From contig NW_027149992.1 in NCBI RefSeq assembly GCF_031143425.1, forward strand, positions 62,001-126,000: DNA of 64,000 nt. Reading direction: 5' to 3'. The notes under the pieces are model-generated. The model saw nothing but the letters and a program-made list of their open reading frames with translations, did not search any database and was not told where the DNA came from. This document shows positions 14,248-28,059 of this stretch, in pieces. Both the position numbers and the translations under genes were made by a program. Source of the stretch: Pleurodeles waltl. Taxonomy: Eukaryota > Chordata > Amphibia > Caudata > Salamandridae. Positions within the stretch are counted from its first letter, which is position 1, and every line of letters begins with the position of its first letter.

Positions 14248-16545
14248 GAGACTTGTGTGGTTCGGACCAGGTTCTGTTACCCAGAATCCTTTGCAAACCT
14301 CAAAATTTGGCTAAAAAAACACAGGTTCCTCAAATTTCTGTGGCAGAAAGTTCTGGAATCTGAGAGGAGCCACAAATTTCCTTAAACCCAGCGTTCCCCC
14401 ACGTCTCCCGACAAAAATGATACCTCACTTGTGTGGGTAGGCCTAGCGCCTGCGACAGGAAACGCCCCAAAGCGCAACGTGGACACATCCAATTTTTTTA
14501 AAGAAAACAGAGGTGTTTTTTGCAAAGTGCCTACCTGTAGATTTTGGCCTGTAGCTCAGTCGCCACCTAGGGAAACCTACCAAACCTGTGCATTTCTGAA
14601 AACTAGAGACCTAGGGGAATCCAAGATGGGGTGACTTGTGTGGCTCGGACCAGGTTCTGTTACCCAGAATCCTTTGCAAACCTCAAAATTTGGCTAAAAA
14701 AACACATGTTCCTCAAATTTCTGTGGAAGAAAGTTCTGGAATCTGAGAGGAGCCACAAATTTCCTTCCACCCAGCGTTCCCCCACGTCTCCCGATAAAAA
14801 TGGTACCTCACTTGTGTGGGTAGGCCTAACGCCCGCGACAGCAAACGCCCCAAAGCGCAACGTGGACACATCCAATTTTTTGAAAGAAAACAGAGTTGTT
14901 TTTTGCAAAGTGCCTACCTGTAGATTTTGGCCTGTAGCTCAGCCGCCACCTAGGTAAACCTACCAAACCTGTGCATTTCTGAAAACTAGAGACCTAGGGG
15001 AATCCAAGATGGGGTGACTTGTGTGGCTCGGACCAGGTTCTGTTACCCAGAATCCTTTGCAAACCTCAAAATTTGGCTATAAAAACACATGTTCCTCACA
15101 TTTCTGTGGCAGAAAGTTCTGGAATCTCAGAGGAGCCACGAATTTCCTTCCACCCAGCGTTCCCCCACGTCTCCCGATAAAAATGATACCTCACTTGTGT
15201 GGGTAGGACTAGCGCCCGTGACAGGAAACGCCCCAAAGCGCAACGTGGACACATCCAAATTTTAGAAAGAAAACAGAGGTGTTTTTTGCAAAGTGCCTAC
15301 CTGTAGATTTTGGCCTGTAGCTCAGCCGCCACCTAGGGAAACCTACCAAACCTGTGCATTTCTGACAACTAGAGACCTAGGGGAATCCAAGATGGGGTGA
15401 CTTGTGTGGCTCGGACCAGGTTCTGTTACCCAGAATCCTTTGCAAACCTCAAAATTTGGCCAAAAAAACACATGTTCCTCACATTTCTGTGGCAGAAAGT
15501 TCTGGAATCTGAGAGGAGCCACAAATTTCCTTCCACCCAGCGTTCCCCCACGTCTCCCGATAAAAATGGTACCTCACTTGTGTGGGTAGGACTAACGCCC
15601 GCGACAGCAAACGCCCCAAAGCGCAACGTGGACACATCCAATTTTTTGAAAGAAAACAGATGTGTTTTTTGCAAAGTGCCTACCTGTAGATTTTGGCCTG
15701 TAGCTCAGCCGCCACCTAGGTAAACCTACCAAACCTGTGCATTTCTGAAAACTAGAGACCTAGGGGAATCCAAGATGGGGTGACTTGTGTGGCTCGGACC
15801 AGGTTCTGTTACCCAGAATCCTTTGCAAACCTCAAAATTGGGCTAAAAAAACACATGTTCCTCACATTTCTGTGGCAGAAAGTTCTGGAATCTGAGAGGA
15901 GCCACAAATTTCCTTCCACCCAACGTTCCCCCACGTCTCCCGATAAAAATGATACCTCACTTGTGTGGGTAGGCCTAGCGCCCGCGACCGGAAACGCCCC
16001 AAAGCGCAACGTGGACACATCCAATTTTTTTAAAGAAAACAGAGGTGTTTTTTGCAAAGTGCCTACCTGTAGATTTTGGCCTGTAGCTCTGCCGCCACCT
16101 AGGGAAACCTACCAAACCTGTGCATTTCTGAAAACTAGAGACCTAGGGGAATCCAAGATGGGGTGACTTGTGTGGCTCGGACCAGATTCTGTTACCCAGA
16201 ATCCTTTGCAAACCTCAAAATTTGGCTAAAAAAACACATGTTCCTCACATTTCTGTGGCAGAAACTTCTGGAATCTGAGAGGAGCCACAAATTTCCTTAC
16301 ACCCAGCATTCCCCCCCGTCTCCCGATAAAAATGATACCTCACTTGTGTGGGTAGGCCTAGCGCCCGCGACAGGAAATGCCCCAAAGCGCAACGTGGACA
16401 GATCCAATTTTTTTAAAGAAAACAGAGGTGTTTTTTGCAAAGTGCCTACCTGTAGATTTTGGCCTGTAGCTCAGCCACCACCTAGGGAAACCTACCAAAC
16501 CTGTGCATTTCTGAAAACTAGAGACCTAGGGGAATCCAAGATGGG
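14248..16545. repeat. Satellite 6-mer block, F/A-B-C-D-E2-I/F
   Basis: Monomers start at 14248, 14631, 15014, 15397, 15780 and 16163. Both end monomers are chimeric: 14248 begins like F (gttcgg) and continues as A (acccag, caggttcc); 16163 begins as I and ends as F (aaatgcc, acagatcc, gccacc). Both are natural products of out-of-register exchange between HOR copies. Confidence 0.87.
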
Positions 16546-19500
16546 GTGACTTGTGTGGCTCGGACCAGGTTCTGTTACCCAGAATCCTTTGCAAACCTCA
16601 AAATTTGGCTAAAAAAACACAGGTTCCTCAAATTTCTGTGGCAGAAAGTTCTGGAATCTGAGAGGAGCCACAAATTTCCTTAAACCCAGCGTTCCCCCAC
16701 GTCTCCCGACAAAAATGATACCTCACTTGTGTGGGTAGGCCTAGCGCCTGCGACAGGAAACGCCCCAAAGCGCAACGTGGACACATCCAATTTTTTTTAA
16801 AGAAAACAGAGGTGTTTTTTGCAAAGTGCCTACCTGTAGATTTTGGCCTGTAGCTCAGTCGCCACCTAGGGAAACCTACCAAACCTGTGCATTTCTGAAA
16901 ACTAGAGACCTAGGGGAATCCAAGATGGGGTGACTTGTGTGGCTCGGACCAGGTTCTGTTACCCAGAATCCTTTGCAAACCTCAAAATTTGGCTAAAAAA
17001 ACACATGTTCCTCAAATTTCTGTGGAAGAAAGTTCTGGAATCTGAGAGGAGCCACAAATTTCCTTCCACCCAGCGTTCCCCCACGTCTCCCGATAAAAAT
17101 GGTACCTCACTTGTGTGGGTAGGCCTAACGCCCGCGACAGCAAACGCCCCAAAGCGCAATGTGGACACATCCAATTTTTTTAAAGAAAACAGAGTTGTTT
17201 TTTGCAAAGTGCCTACCTGTAGATTTTGGCCTGTAGCTCAGCCGCCACCTAGGTAAACCTACCAAACCTGTGCATTTCTGAAAACTAGAGACCTAGGGGA
17301 ATCCAAGATGGGGTGACTTGTGTGGCTCGGACCAGGTTCTGTTACCCAGAATCCTTTGCAAACCTCAAAATTTGGCTATAAAAACACATGTTCCTCACAT
17401 TTCTGTGGCAGAAAGTTCTGGAATCTCAGAGGAGCCACGAATTTCCTTCCACCCAGCGTTCCCCCACGTCTCCCGATAAAAATGATACCTCACTTGTGTG
17501 GGTAGGACTAGCGCCCGTGACAGGAAACGCCCCAAAGCGCAACGTGGACACATCCAAATTTTAGAAAGAAAACAGAGGTGTTTTTTGCAAAGTGCCTACC
17601 TGTAGATTTTGGCCTGTAGCTCAGCCGCCACCTAGGGAAACCTACCAAACCTGTGCATTTCTGACAACTAGAGACCTAGGGGAATCCAAGATGGGGTGAC
17701 TTGTGTGGCTCGGACCAGGTTCTGTTACCCAGAATCCTTTGCAAACCTCAAAATTTGGCCAAAAAAACACATGTTCCTCACATTTCTGTGGCAGAAAGTT
17801 CTGGAATCTGAGAGGAGCCACAAATTTCCTTCCACCCAGCGTTCCCCCACGTCTCCCGATAAAAATGGTACCTCACTTGTGTGGGTAGGACTAACGCCCG
17901 CGACAGCAAACGCCCCAAAGCGCAACGTGGACACATCCAATTTTTTGAAAGAAAACAGATGTGTTTTTTGCAAAGTGCCTACCTGTAGATTTTGGCCTGT
18001 AGCTCAGCCGCCACCTAGGTAAACCTACCAAACCTGTGCATTTCTGAAAACTAGAGACCTAGGGGAATCCAAGATGGGGTGACTTGTGTGGCTCGGACCA
18101 GGTTCTGTTACCCAGAATCCTTTGCAAACCTCAAAATTGGGCTAAAAAAACACATGTTCCTCACATTTCTGTGGCAGAAAGTTCTGGAATCTGAGAGGAG
18201 CCACAAATTTCCTTCCACCCAACGTTCCCCCACGTCTCCCGATAAAAATGATACCTCACTTGTGTGGGTAGGCCTAGCGCCCGCGACCGGAAACGCCCCA
18301 AAGTGCAACGTGGACACATCCAAATTTTTTAAAGAAAACAGAGGTGTTTTTTGCAAAGTGCCTACCTGTAGATTTTGGCCTGTAGCTCAGCCGCCACCTA
18401 GGGAAACCTACCAAACCTGTGCATTTCTGAAAACTAGAGACCTAGGGGAATCCAAGATGGGGTGACTTGTGTGGCTCGGACCAGGTTCTGTTACACAGAA
18501 TCCTTTGCAAACCTCAAAATGTGGCTAAAAAAACACATGTTCCTCACATTTCTGTGGCAGAAAGTTCTGGAATCTGAGAGGAGCCACAAGTTTCCTTCCA
18601 CCCAGCGTTCCACCACGTCTCCCGATAAAAATGATACCTCGTTTGTGTGGGTAGGCCTAGCGCCCGCGACAGGAAACGCCCCAAAGCGCAACGTGGACAC
18701 ATAAAAGTTTTTGAAAGAAAACAGAGGTGTTTATTGCAAAGTGCCTACCTGTCGATTTTGGCCTCTAGCTCAGCCGCCACCTAGCGAAACCTACCAAACC
18801 TGTTCATTTCTGAAAACTAGAGACCTAGCGGAATCCAAGATGGGGTGACTTGTGTGGCTCGGACCAGGTTCTGTTACCCAGAATCCTTTGCAAACCTCAA
18901 AATGTGGCTAAAAAAACACATGTTCCTCACATTTCTGTGGCAGAAAGTTCTGGAATCTGAGAGGAGCCACAAATTACCTTCCACCCAGCGTTCCCCCACG
19001 TCTCCCGATAAAAATGATACCTCACTTGTGTGGGTAGGCCTAGCGCCCACGATAGGAAACGCCCCAAAGCGCAACGTGGACAGATCCAAATTTTTGAAAG
19101 AAAACAGAGGTGTTTTTTGCAAAGTGACTACCTGTAGATTTTGGCCTGTAGCTCAGCCACCACCTAGGGAAACCTACCAAACCTGTGCATTTATGAAAAC
19201 TAGAGACCTAGGGGAATCCAAGATGGGGAGACTTGTGTGGTTCGGACCAGGTTCTGTTACACAGAATCCTTTGCAAACCTCAAAATTTGGCTAAAAAAAC
19301 ACATGTGCCTCACATTTCTGTGGCAGAAAGTTCTGGAATCTGAGAGGAGCCACAAATTTCCTTCCACCCAGCGTTCCCCCACGTCTCCCGATAAAAATGA
19401 TACCTCACTTTTGTGGGTAGGCCTAGCGCCCGCGACAGGAAATGCCCCAAAGCGCAACGTGGACAGATCCAATTTTTTTAAAGAAAACAGAGGTGTTTTT

Positions 19501-19610
19501 TGCAAAGTGCCTACCTGTAGATTTTGGCCTGTAGCTCAGCCACCAACTAGGGAAACCTACCAAACCTGTGCATTTCTGAAAACTAGAGACCTAGGGGAAT
19601 CCAAGATGGG
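16546..19610. repeat. Satellite 8-mer block, A-B-C-D-E1-G1-H-F
   Basis: Eight monomers, 3,065 bp, the first 384 bp long because of an eight-T run at 16791-16798. This is the basic 11-mer without the second G2-H-F trimer. The B monomer carries gcaatgtgg (T at 17160), a private change shared with the block starting at 28060. Confidence 0.9.
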
Positions 19611-22600
19611 GTGACTTGTGTGGCTCGGACCAGGTTCTGTTACCCAGAATCCTTTGCAAACCTCAAAATTTGGCTAAAAAAACACAGGTTCCTCAAATTT
19701 CTGTGGCAGAAAGTTCTGGAATCTGAGAGGAGCCACAAATTTCCTTAAACCCAGCGTTCCCCCACGTCTCCCGACAAAAATGATACCTCACTTGTGTGGG
19801 TAGGCCTAGCGCCTGCGACAGGAAACGCCCCAAAGCGCAACGTGGACACATCCAATTTTTTTAAAGAAAACAGAGGTGTTTTTTGCAAAGTGCCTACCTG
19901 TAGATTTTGGCCTGTAGCTTAGTCGCCACCTAGGGAAACCTACCAAACCTGTGCATTTCTGAAAACTAGAGACCTAGGGGAATCCAAGATGGGGTGACTT
20001 GTGTGGCTCGGACCAGGTTCTGTTACCCAGAATCCTTTGCAAACCTCAAAATTTGGCTAAAAAAACACATGTTCCTCAAATTTCTGTGGAAGAAAGTTCT
20101 GGAATCTGAGAGGAGCCACAAATTTCCTTCCACCCAGCGTTCCCCCACGTCTCCCGATAAAAATGGTACCTCACTTGTGTGGGTAGGCCTAACGCCCGCG
20201 ACAGCAAACGCCCCAAAGCGCAACGTGGACACATCCAATTTTTTGAAAGAAAACAGAGTTGTTTTTTGCAAAGTGCCTACCTGTAGATTTTGGCCTGTAG
20301 CTCAGCCGCCACCTAGGTAAACCTACCAAACCTGTGCATTTCTGAAAACTAGAGACCTAGGGGAATCCAAGATGGGGTGACTTGTGTGGCTCGGACCAGG
20401 TTCTGTTACCCAGAATCCTTTGCAAACCTCAAAATTTGGCTATAAAAACACATGTTCCTCACATTTCTGTGGCAGAAAGTTCTGGAATCTCAGAGGAGCC
20501 ACGAATTTCCTTCCACCCAGCGTTCCCCCACGTCTCCCGATAAAAATGATACCTCACTTGTGTGGGTAGGACTAGCGCCCGTGACAGGAAACGCCCCAAA
20601 GCGCAACGTGGACACATCCAAATTTTAGAAAGAAAACAGAGGTGTTTTTTGCAAAGTGCCTACCTGTAGATTTTGGCCTGTAGCTCAGCCGCCACCTAGG
20701 GAAACCTACCAAACCTGTGCATTTCTGACAACTAGAGACCTAGGGGAATCCAAGATGGGGTGACTTGTGTGGCTCGGACCAGGTTCTGTTACCCAGAATC
20801 CTTTGCAAACCTCAAAATTTGGCCAAAAAAACACATGTTCCTCACATTTCTGTGGCAGAAAGTTCTGGAATCTGAGAGGAGCCACAAATTTCCTTCCACC
20901 CAGCGTTCCCCCACGTCTCCCGATAAAAATGGTACCTCACTTGTGTGGGTAGGACTAACGCCCGCGACAGCAAACGCCCCAAAGCGCAACGTGGACACAT
21001 CCAATTTTTTGAAAGAAAACAGATGTGTTTTTTGCAAAGTGCCTACCTGTAGATTTTGGCCTGTAGCTCAGCCGCCACCTAGGTAAACCTACCAAACCTG
21101 TGCATTTCTGAAAACTAGAGACCTAGGGGAATCCAAGATGGGGTGACTTGTGTGGCTCGGACCAGGTTCTGTTACCCAGAATCCTTTGCAAACCTCAAAA
21201 TTGGGCTAAAAAAACACATGTTCCTCACATTTCTGTGGCAGAAAGTTCTGGAATCTGAGAGGAGCCACAAATTTCCTTCCACCCAACGTTCCCCCACGTC
21301 TCCCGATAAAAATGATACCTCACTTGTGTGGGTAGGCCTAGCGCCCGCGACCGGAAACGCCCCAAAGCGCAACGTGGACACATCCAATTTTTTTAAAGAA
21401 AACAGAGGTGTTTTTTGCAAAGTGCCTACCTGTAGATTTTGGCCTGTAGCTCTGCCGCCACCTAGGGAAACCTACCAAACCTGTGCATTTCTGAAAACTA
21501 GAGACCTAGGGGAATCCAAGATGGGGTGACTTGTGTGGCTCGGACCAGATTCTGTTACCCAGAATCCTTTGCAAACCTCAAAATTTGGCTAAAAAAACAC
21601 ATGTTCCTCACATTTCTGTGGCAGAAACTTCTGGAATCTGAGAGGAGCCACAAATTTCCTTCCACCCAGCATTCCCCCACGTCTCCCGATAAAAATGATA
21701 CCTCACTTGTGTGGGTAGGCCCAGCGCCCGCAACAGGAAACGCCCCAAAGTGCAACGTGGACACATCCAAATTTTTGAAAGAAAACAGAGGTGTTTTTTG
21801 CAAAGTGCCTACCTGTAGATTTTGGCCTGTAGTTCAGCCGCCACCTAGGGAAACCTACCAAACCTGTGCATTTCTGAAAACTAGAGACCTAGGGGAATCC
21901 AAGATGGGGTGACTTGTGTGGCTCGGACCAGGTTCTGTTACACAGAATCCTTTGCAAACCTCAAAATTGGGCTAAAAAAGCACATGTTCCTCACATTTCT
22001 GTGGCAGAAAGTTCTGGAATCTGAGAGGAGCCACAAGTTTCCTTCCACCCAGCGTTCCACCACGTCTCCCGATAAAAATGATACCTCATTTGTGTGGGTA
22101 GGCCTAGCGCCTGCGACAGGAAACGCCCCAAAGCGCAACGTGGACACATCCAATTTTTTTAAAGAAAACAGAGGTGTTTTTTGCAAAGTGCCTACCTGTA
22201 GATTTTGGCCTGTAGCTCAGTCGCCACCTAGGGAAACCTACCAAACCTGTGCATTTCTGAAAACTAGAGACCTAGGGGAATCCAAGATGGGGTGACTTGT
22301 GTGGCTCGGACCAGGTTCTGTTTCCCAGAATCCTTTGCAAACCTCAAAATTTGGCTAAAAAAACACATGTTCCTCAAATTTCTGTGGAAGAAAGTTCTGG
22401 AATCTGAGAGGAGCCACAAATTTCCTTCCACCCAGCGTTCCCCCACGTCTCCCGATAAAAATGGTACCTCACTTGTGTGGGTAGGCCTAACGCCCGCGAC
22501 AGCAAACGCCCCAAAGCGCAACGTGGACACATCCAATTTTTTGAAAGAAAACAGAGTTGTTTTTTGCAAAGTGCCTACCTGTAGATTTTGGCCTGTAGCT

Positions 22601-25600
22601 CAGCCGCCACCTAGGTAAACCTACCAAACCTGTGCATTTCTGAAAACTAGAGACCTAGGGGAATCCAAGATGGGGTGACTTGTGTGGCTCGGACCAGGTT
22701 CTGTTACCCAGAATCCTTTGCAAACCTCAAAATTTGGCTATAAAAACACATGTTCCTCACATTTCTGTGGCAGAAAGTTCTGGAATCTCGGAGGAGCCAC
22801 GAATTTCCTTCCACCCAGCGTTCCCCCACGTCTCCCGATAAAAATGATACCTCACTTGTGTGGGTAGGACTAGCGCCCGTGACAGGAAACGCCCCAAAGC
22901 GCAACGTGGACACATCCAAATTTTAGAAAGAAAACAGAGGTGTTTTTTGCAAAGTGCCTACCTGTAGATTTTGGCCTGTAGCTCAGCCGCCACCTAGGGA
23001 AACCTACCAAACCTGTGCATTTCTGACAACTAGAGACCTAGGGGAATCCAAGATGGGGTGACTTGTGTGGCTCGGACCAGGTTCTGTTACCCAGAATCCT
23101 TTGCAAACCTCAAAATTTGGCCAAAAAAACACATGTTCCTCACATTTGTGTGGCAGAAAGTTCTGGAATCTGAGAGGAGCCACAAATTTCCTTCCACCCA
23201 GCGTTCCCCCACGTCTCCCGATAAAAATGGTACCTCACTTGTGTGGGTAGGACTAACGCCCGCGACAGCAAACGCCCCAAAGCGCAACGTGGACACATCC
23301 AATTTTTTGAAAGAAAACAGATGTGTTTTTTGCAAAGTGCCTACCTGTAGATTTTGGCCTGTAGCTCAGCCGCCACCTAGGTAAACCTACCAAACCTGTG
23401 CATTTCTGAAAACTAGAGACCTAGGGGAATCCAAGATGGGGTGACTTGTGTGGCTCGGACCAGGTTCTGTTACCCAGAATCCTTTGCAAACCTCAAAATT
23501 GGGCTAAAAAAACACATGTTCCTCACATTTCTGTGGCAGAAAGTTCTGGTATCTGAGAGGAGCCACAAATTTCCTTCCACCCAACGTTCCCCCACGTCTC
23601 CCGATAAAAATGATACCTCACTTGTGTGGGTAGGCCTAGCGCCCGCGACCGGAAACGCCCCAAAGTGCAACGTGGACACATCCAAATTTTTTAAAGAAAA
23701 CAGAGGTGTTTTTTGCAAAGTGCCTACCTGTAGATTTTGGCCTGTAGCTCAGCCGCCACCTAGGGAAACCTACCAAACCTGTGCATTTCTGAAAACTAGA
23801 GACCTAGGGGAATCCAAGATGGGGTGACTTGTGTGGCTCGGACCAGGTTCTGTTACACAGAATCCTTTGCAAACCTCAAAATGTGGCTAAAAAAACACAT
23901 GTTCCTCACATTTCTGTGGCAGAAAGTTCTGGAATCTGAGAGGAGCCACAAGTTTCCTTCCACCCAGCGTTCCACCACGTCTCCCGATAAAAATGATACC
24001 TCGTTTGTGTGGGTAGGCCTAGCGCCCGCGACAGGAAACGCCCCAAAGCGCAACGTGGACACATAAAAGTTTTTGAAAGAAAACAGAGGTGTTTATTGCA
24101 AAGTGCCTACCTGTCGATTTTGGCCTCTAGCTCAGCCGCCACCTAGCGAAACCTACCAAACCTGTTCATTTCTGAAAACTAGAGACCTAGCGGAATCCAA
24201 GATGGGGTGACTTGTGTGGCTCGGACCAGGTTCTGTTACCCAGAATCCTTTGCAAACCTCAAAATGTGGCTAAAAAAACACATGTTCCTCACATTTCTGT
24301 GGCAGAAAGTTCTGGAATCTGAGAGGAGCCACAAATTACCTTCCACCCAGCGTTCCCCCACGTCTCCCGATAAAAATGATACCTCACTTGTGTGGGTAGG
24401 CCTAGCGCCCACGATAGGAAACGCCCCAAAGCGCAACGTGGACAGATCCAAATTTTTGAAAGAAAACAGAGGTGTTTTTTGCAAAGTGACTACCTGTAGA
24501 TTTTGGCCTGTAGCTCAGCCACCACCTAGGGAAACCTACCAAACCTGTGCATTTATGAAAACTAGAGACCTAGGGGAATCCAAGATGGGGAGACTTGTGT
24601 GGTTCGGACCAGGTTCTGTTACACAGAATCCTTTGCAAACCTCAAAATTTGGCTAAAAAAACACATGTGCCTCACATTTCTGTGGCAGAAAGTTCTGGAA
24701 TCTGAGAGGAGCCACAAATTTCCTTCCACCCAGCGTTCCCCCACGTCTCCCGATAAAAATGATACCTCACTTTTGTGGGTAGGCCTAGCGCCCGCGACAG
24801 GAAATGCCCCAAAGCGCAACGTGGACAGATCCAATTTTTTTAAAGAAAACAGAGGTGTTTTTTGCAAAGTGCCTACCTGTAGATTTTGGCCTGTAGCTCA
24901 GCCACCACCTAGGGAAACCTACCAAACCTGTGCATTTCTGAAAACTAGAGACCTAGGGGAATCCAAGATGGGGTGACTTGTGTGGCTCGGACCAGGTTCT
25001 GTTACACAGAATCCTTTGCAAACCTCAAAATTTGGCTAAAAAAACACATGTTCCTCACATTTCTGTGGCAGAAAGTTCTGGAATCTGAGAGGAGCCACAA
25101 GTTTCCTTCCACCCAGCGTTCCACCACGTCTCCCGATAAAAATGATACCTCGTTTGTGTGGGTAGGCCTAGCGCCCGCGACAGGAAACGCCCCAAAGCGC
25201 AACGTGGACACATAAAAGTTTTTGAAAGAAAACAGAGGTGTTTATTGCAAAGTGCCTACCTGTCGATTTTGGCCTCTAGCTCAGCCGCCACCTAGCGAAA
25301 CCTACCAAACCTGTGCATTTCTGAAAACTAGAGACCTAGCGGAATCCAAGATGGGGTGACTTGTGTGGCTCGGACCAGGTTCTGTTACCCAGAATCCTTT
25401 GCAAACCTCAAAATGTGGCTAAAAAAACACATGTTCCTCACATTTCTGTGGCAGAAAGTTCTGGAATCTGAGAGGAGCCACAAATTACCTTCCACCCAGC
25501 GTTCCCCCACGTCTCCCGATAAAAATGATACCTCACTTGTGTGGGTAGGCCTAGCGCCCACGATAGGAAACGCCCCAAAGCGCAACGTGGACAGATCCAA

Positions 25601-26144
25601 ATTTTTGAAAGAAAACAGAGGTGTTTTTTGCAAAGTGACTACCTGTAGATTTTGGCCTGTAGCTCAGCCACCACCTAGGGAAACCTACCAAACCTGTGCA
25701 TTTATGAAAACTAGAGACCTAGGGGAATCCAAGATGGGGAGACTTGTGTGGTTCGGACCAGGTTCTGTTACACAGAATCCTTTGCAAACCTCAAAATTTG
25801 GCTAAAAAAACACATGTGCGTGAGGCACATGTGTTTTTTTAGCCAAATTTTCTGTGGCAGAAAGTTCTGGAATCTGAGAGGAGCCACAAATTTCCTTCCA
25901 CCCAGCGTTCCCCCACGTCTCCCGATAAAAATGATACCTCACTTTTGTGGGTAGGCCTAGCGCCCGCGACAGGAAATGCCCCAAAGCGCAACGTGTACAG
26001 ATCCAATTTTTTTAAAGAAAACAGAGGTGTTTTTTGCAAAGTGCCTACCTGTAGATTTTGGCCTGTAGCTCAGCCACCACCTAGGGAAACCTACCAAACC
26101 TGTGCATTTCTGAAAACTAGAGACCTAGGGGAATCCAAGATGGG
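19611..26144. repeat. Satellite HOR, 17-mer A-B-C-D-E2-I-J-B-C-D-E1-G1-H-F-G2-H-F
   Basis: Seventeen monomers starting at 19611 and ending with the 406-bp monomer at 25739-26144. It equals the 11-mer with a six-monomer E2-I-J-B-C-D segment inserted after D. Total length is 17 x 383 plus the 23-bp gain in the last monomer. Confidence 0.9.
25793..25851. repeat. Perfect inverted repeat (27-bp arms, 5-nt loop) inside an F monomer
   Basis: Arms 25793-25819 and 25825-25851 are exact reverse complements around gtgag. In all other F monomers the sequence reads straight through 'catgtgcctcacatttctg'. Here six bases are replaced by 29 bases that are the reverse complement of the adjacent upstream sequence, a net gain of 23 bp. 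The pattern is that of a fold-back template switch; a read or assembly artefact is the alternative. Confidence 0.95.
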
Positions 26145-28059
26145 GTGACTTGTGTGGCTCGGACCAGGTTCTGTTACCCAGAATCCTTTGCAAACCTCAA
26201 AATTTGGCTAAAAAAACACAGGTTCCTCAAATTTCTGTGGCAGAAAGTTCTGGAATCTGAGAGGAGCCACAAATTTCCTTAAACCCAGCGTTCCCCCACG
26301 TCTCCCGACAAAAATGATACCTCACTTGTGTGGGTAGGCCTAGCGCCTGCGACAGGAAACGCCCCAAAGCGCAACGTGGACACATCCAATTTTTTTAAAG
26401 AAAACAGAGGTGTTTTTTGCAAAGTGCCTACCTGTAGATTTTGGCCTGTAGCTCTGTCGCCACCTAGGGAAACCTACCAAACCTGTGCATTTCTGAAAAC
26501 TAGAGACCTAGGGGAATCCAAGATGGGGTGACTTGTGTGGCTCGGACCAGGTTCTGTTACCCAGAATCCTTTGCAAACCTCAAAATTTGGCTAAAAAAAC
26601 ACATGTTCCTCAAATTTCTGTGGAAGAAAGTTCTGGAATCTGAGAGGAGCCACAAATTTCCTTCCACCCAGCGTTCCCCCACGTCTCCCGATAAAAATGG
26701 TACCTCACTTGTGTGGGTAGGCCTAACGCCCGCGACAGCAAACGCCCCAAAGCGCAACGTGGACACATCCAATTTTTTGAAAGAAAACAGAGTTGTTTTT
26801 TGCAAAGTGCCTACCTGTAGATTTTGGCCTGTAGCTCAGCCGCCACCTAGGTAAACCTACCAAACCTGTGCATTTCTGAAAACTAGAGACCTAGGGGAAT
26901 CCAAGATGGGGTGACTTGTGTGGCTCGGACCAGGTTCTGTTACCCAGAATCCTTTGCAAACCTCAAAATTTGGCTATAAAAACACATGTTCCTCACATTT
27001 CTGTGGCAGAAAGTTCTGGAATCTCAGAGGAGCCACGAATTTCCTTCCACCCAGCGTTCCCCCACGTCTCCCGATAAAAATGATACCTCACTTGTGTGGG
27101 TAGGACTAGCGCCCGTGACAGGAAACGCCCCAAAGCGCAACGTGGACACATCCAAATTTTAGAAAGAAAACAGAGGTGTTTTTTGCAAAGTGCCTACCTG
27201 TAGATTTTGGCCTGTAGCTCAGCCGCCACCTAGGGAAACCTACCAAACCTGTGCATTTCTGACAACTAGAGACCTAGGGGAATCCAAGATGGGGTGACTT
27301 GTGTGGCTCGGACCAGGTTCTGTTACCCAGAATCCTTTGCAAACCTCAAAATTTGGCCAAAAAAACACATGTTCCTCACATTTCTGTGGCAGAAAGTTCT
27401 GGAATCTGAGAGGAGCCACAAATTTCCTTCCACCCAGCGTTCCCCCACGTCTCCCGATAAAAATGGTACCTCACTTGTGTGGGTAGGACTAACGCCCGCG
27501 ACAGCAAACGCCCCAAAGCGCAACGTGGACACATCCAATTTTTTGAAAGAAAACAGATGTGTTTTTTGCAAAGTGCCTACCTGTAGATTTTGGCCTGTAG
27601 CTCAGCCGCCACCTAGGTAAACCTACCAAACCTGTGCATTTCTGAAAACTAGAGACCTAGGGGAATCCAAGATGGGGTGACTTGTGTGGCTCGGACCAGG
27701 TTCTGTTACCCAGAATCCTTTGCAAACCTCAAAATTGGGCTAAAAAAACACATGTTCCTCACATTTCTGTGGCAGAAAGTTCTGGAATCTGAGAGGAGCC
27801 ACAAATTTCCTTCCACCCAACGTTCCCCCACGTCTCCCGATAAAAATTATACCTCACTTGTGTGGGTAGGCCTAGCGCCCGCGACCGGAAACGCCCCAAA
27901 GCGCAACGTGGACACATCCAATTTTTTTAAAGAAAACAGAGGTGTTTTTTGCAAAGTGCCTACCTGTAGATTTTGGCCTGTAGCTCTGCCGCCACCTAGG
28001 GAAACCTACCAAACCTGTGCATTTCTGAAAACTAGAGACCTAGGGGAATCCAAGATGGG
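26145..28059. repeat. Satellite 5-mer block, A-B-C-D-E2
   Basis: Five 383-bp monomers (26145, 26528, 26911, 27294, 27677), after which a new A starts directly. It is a truncated unit lacking everything downstream of E2. Confidence 0.9.
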
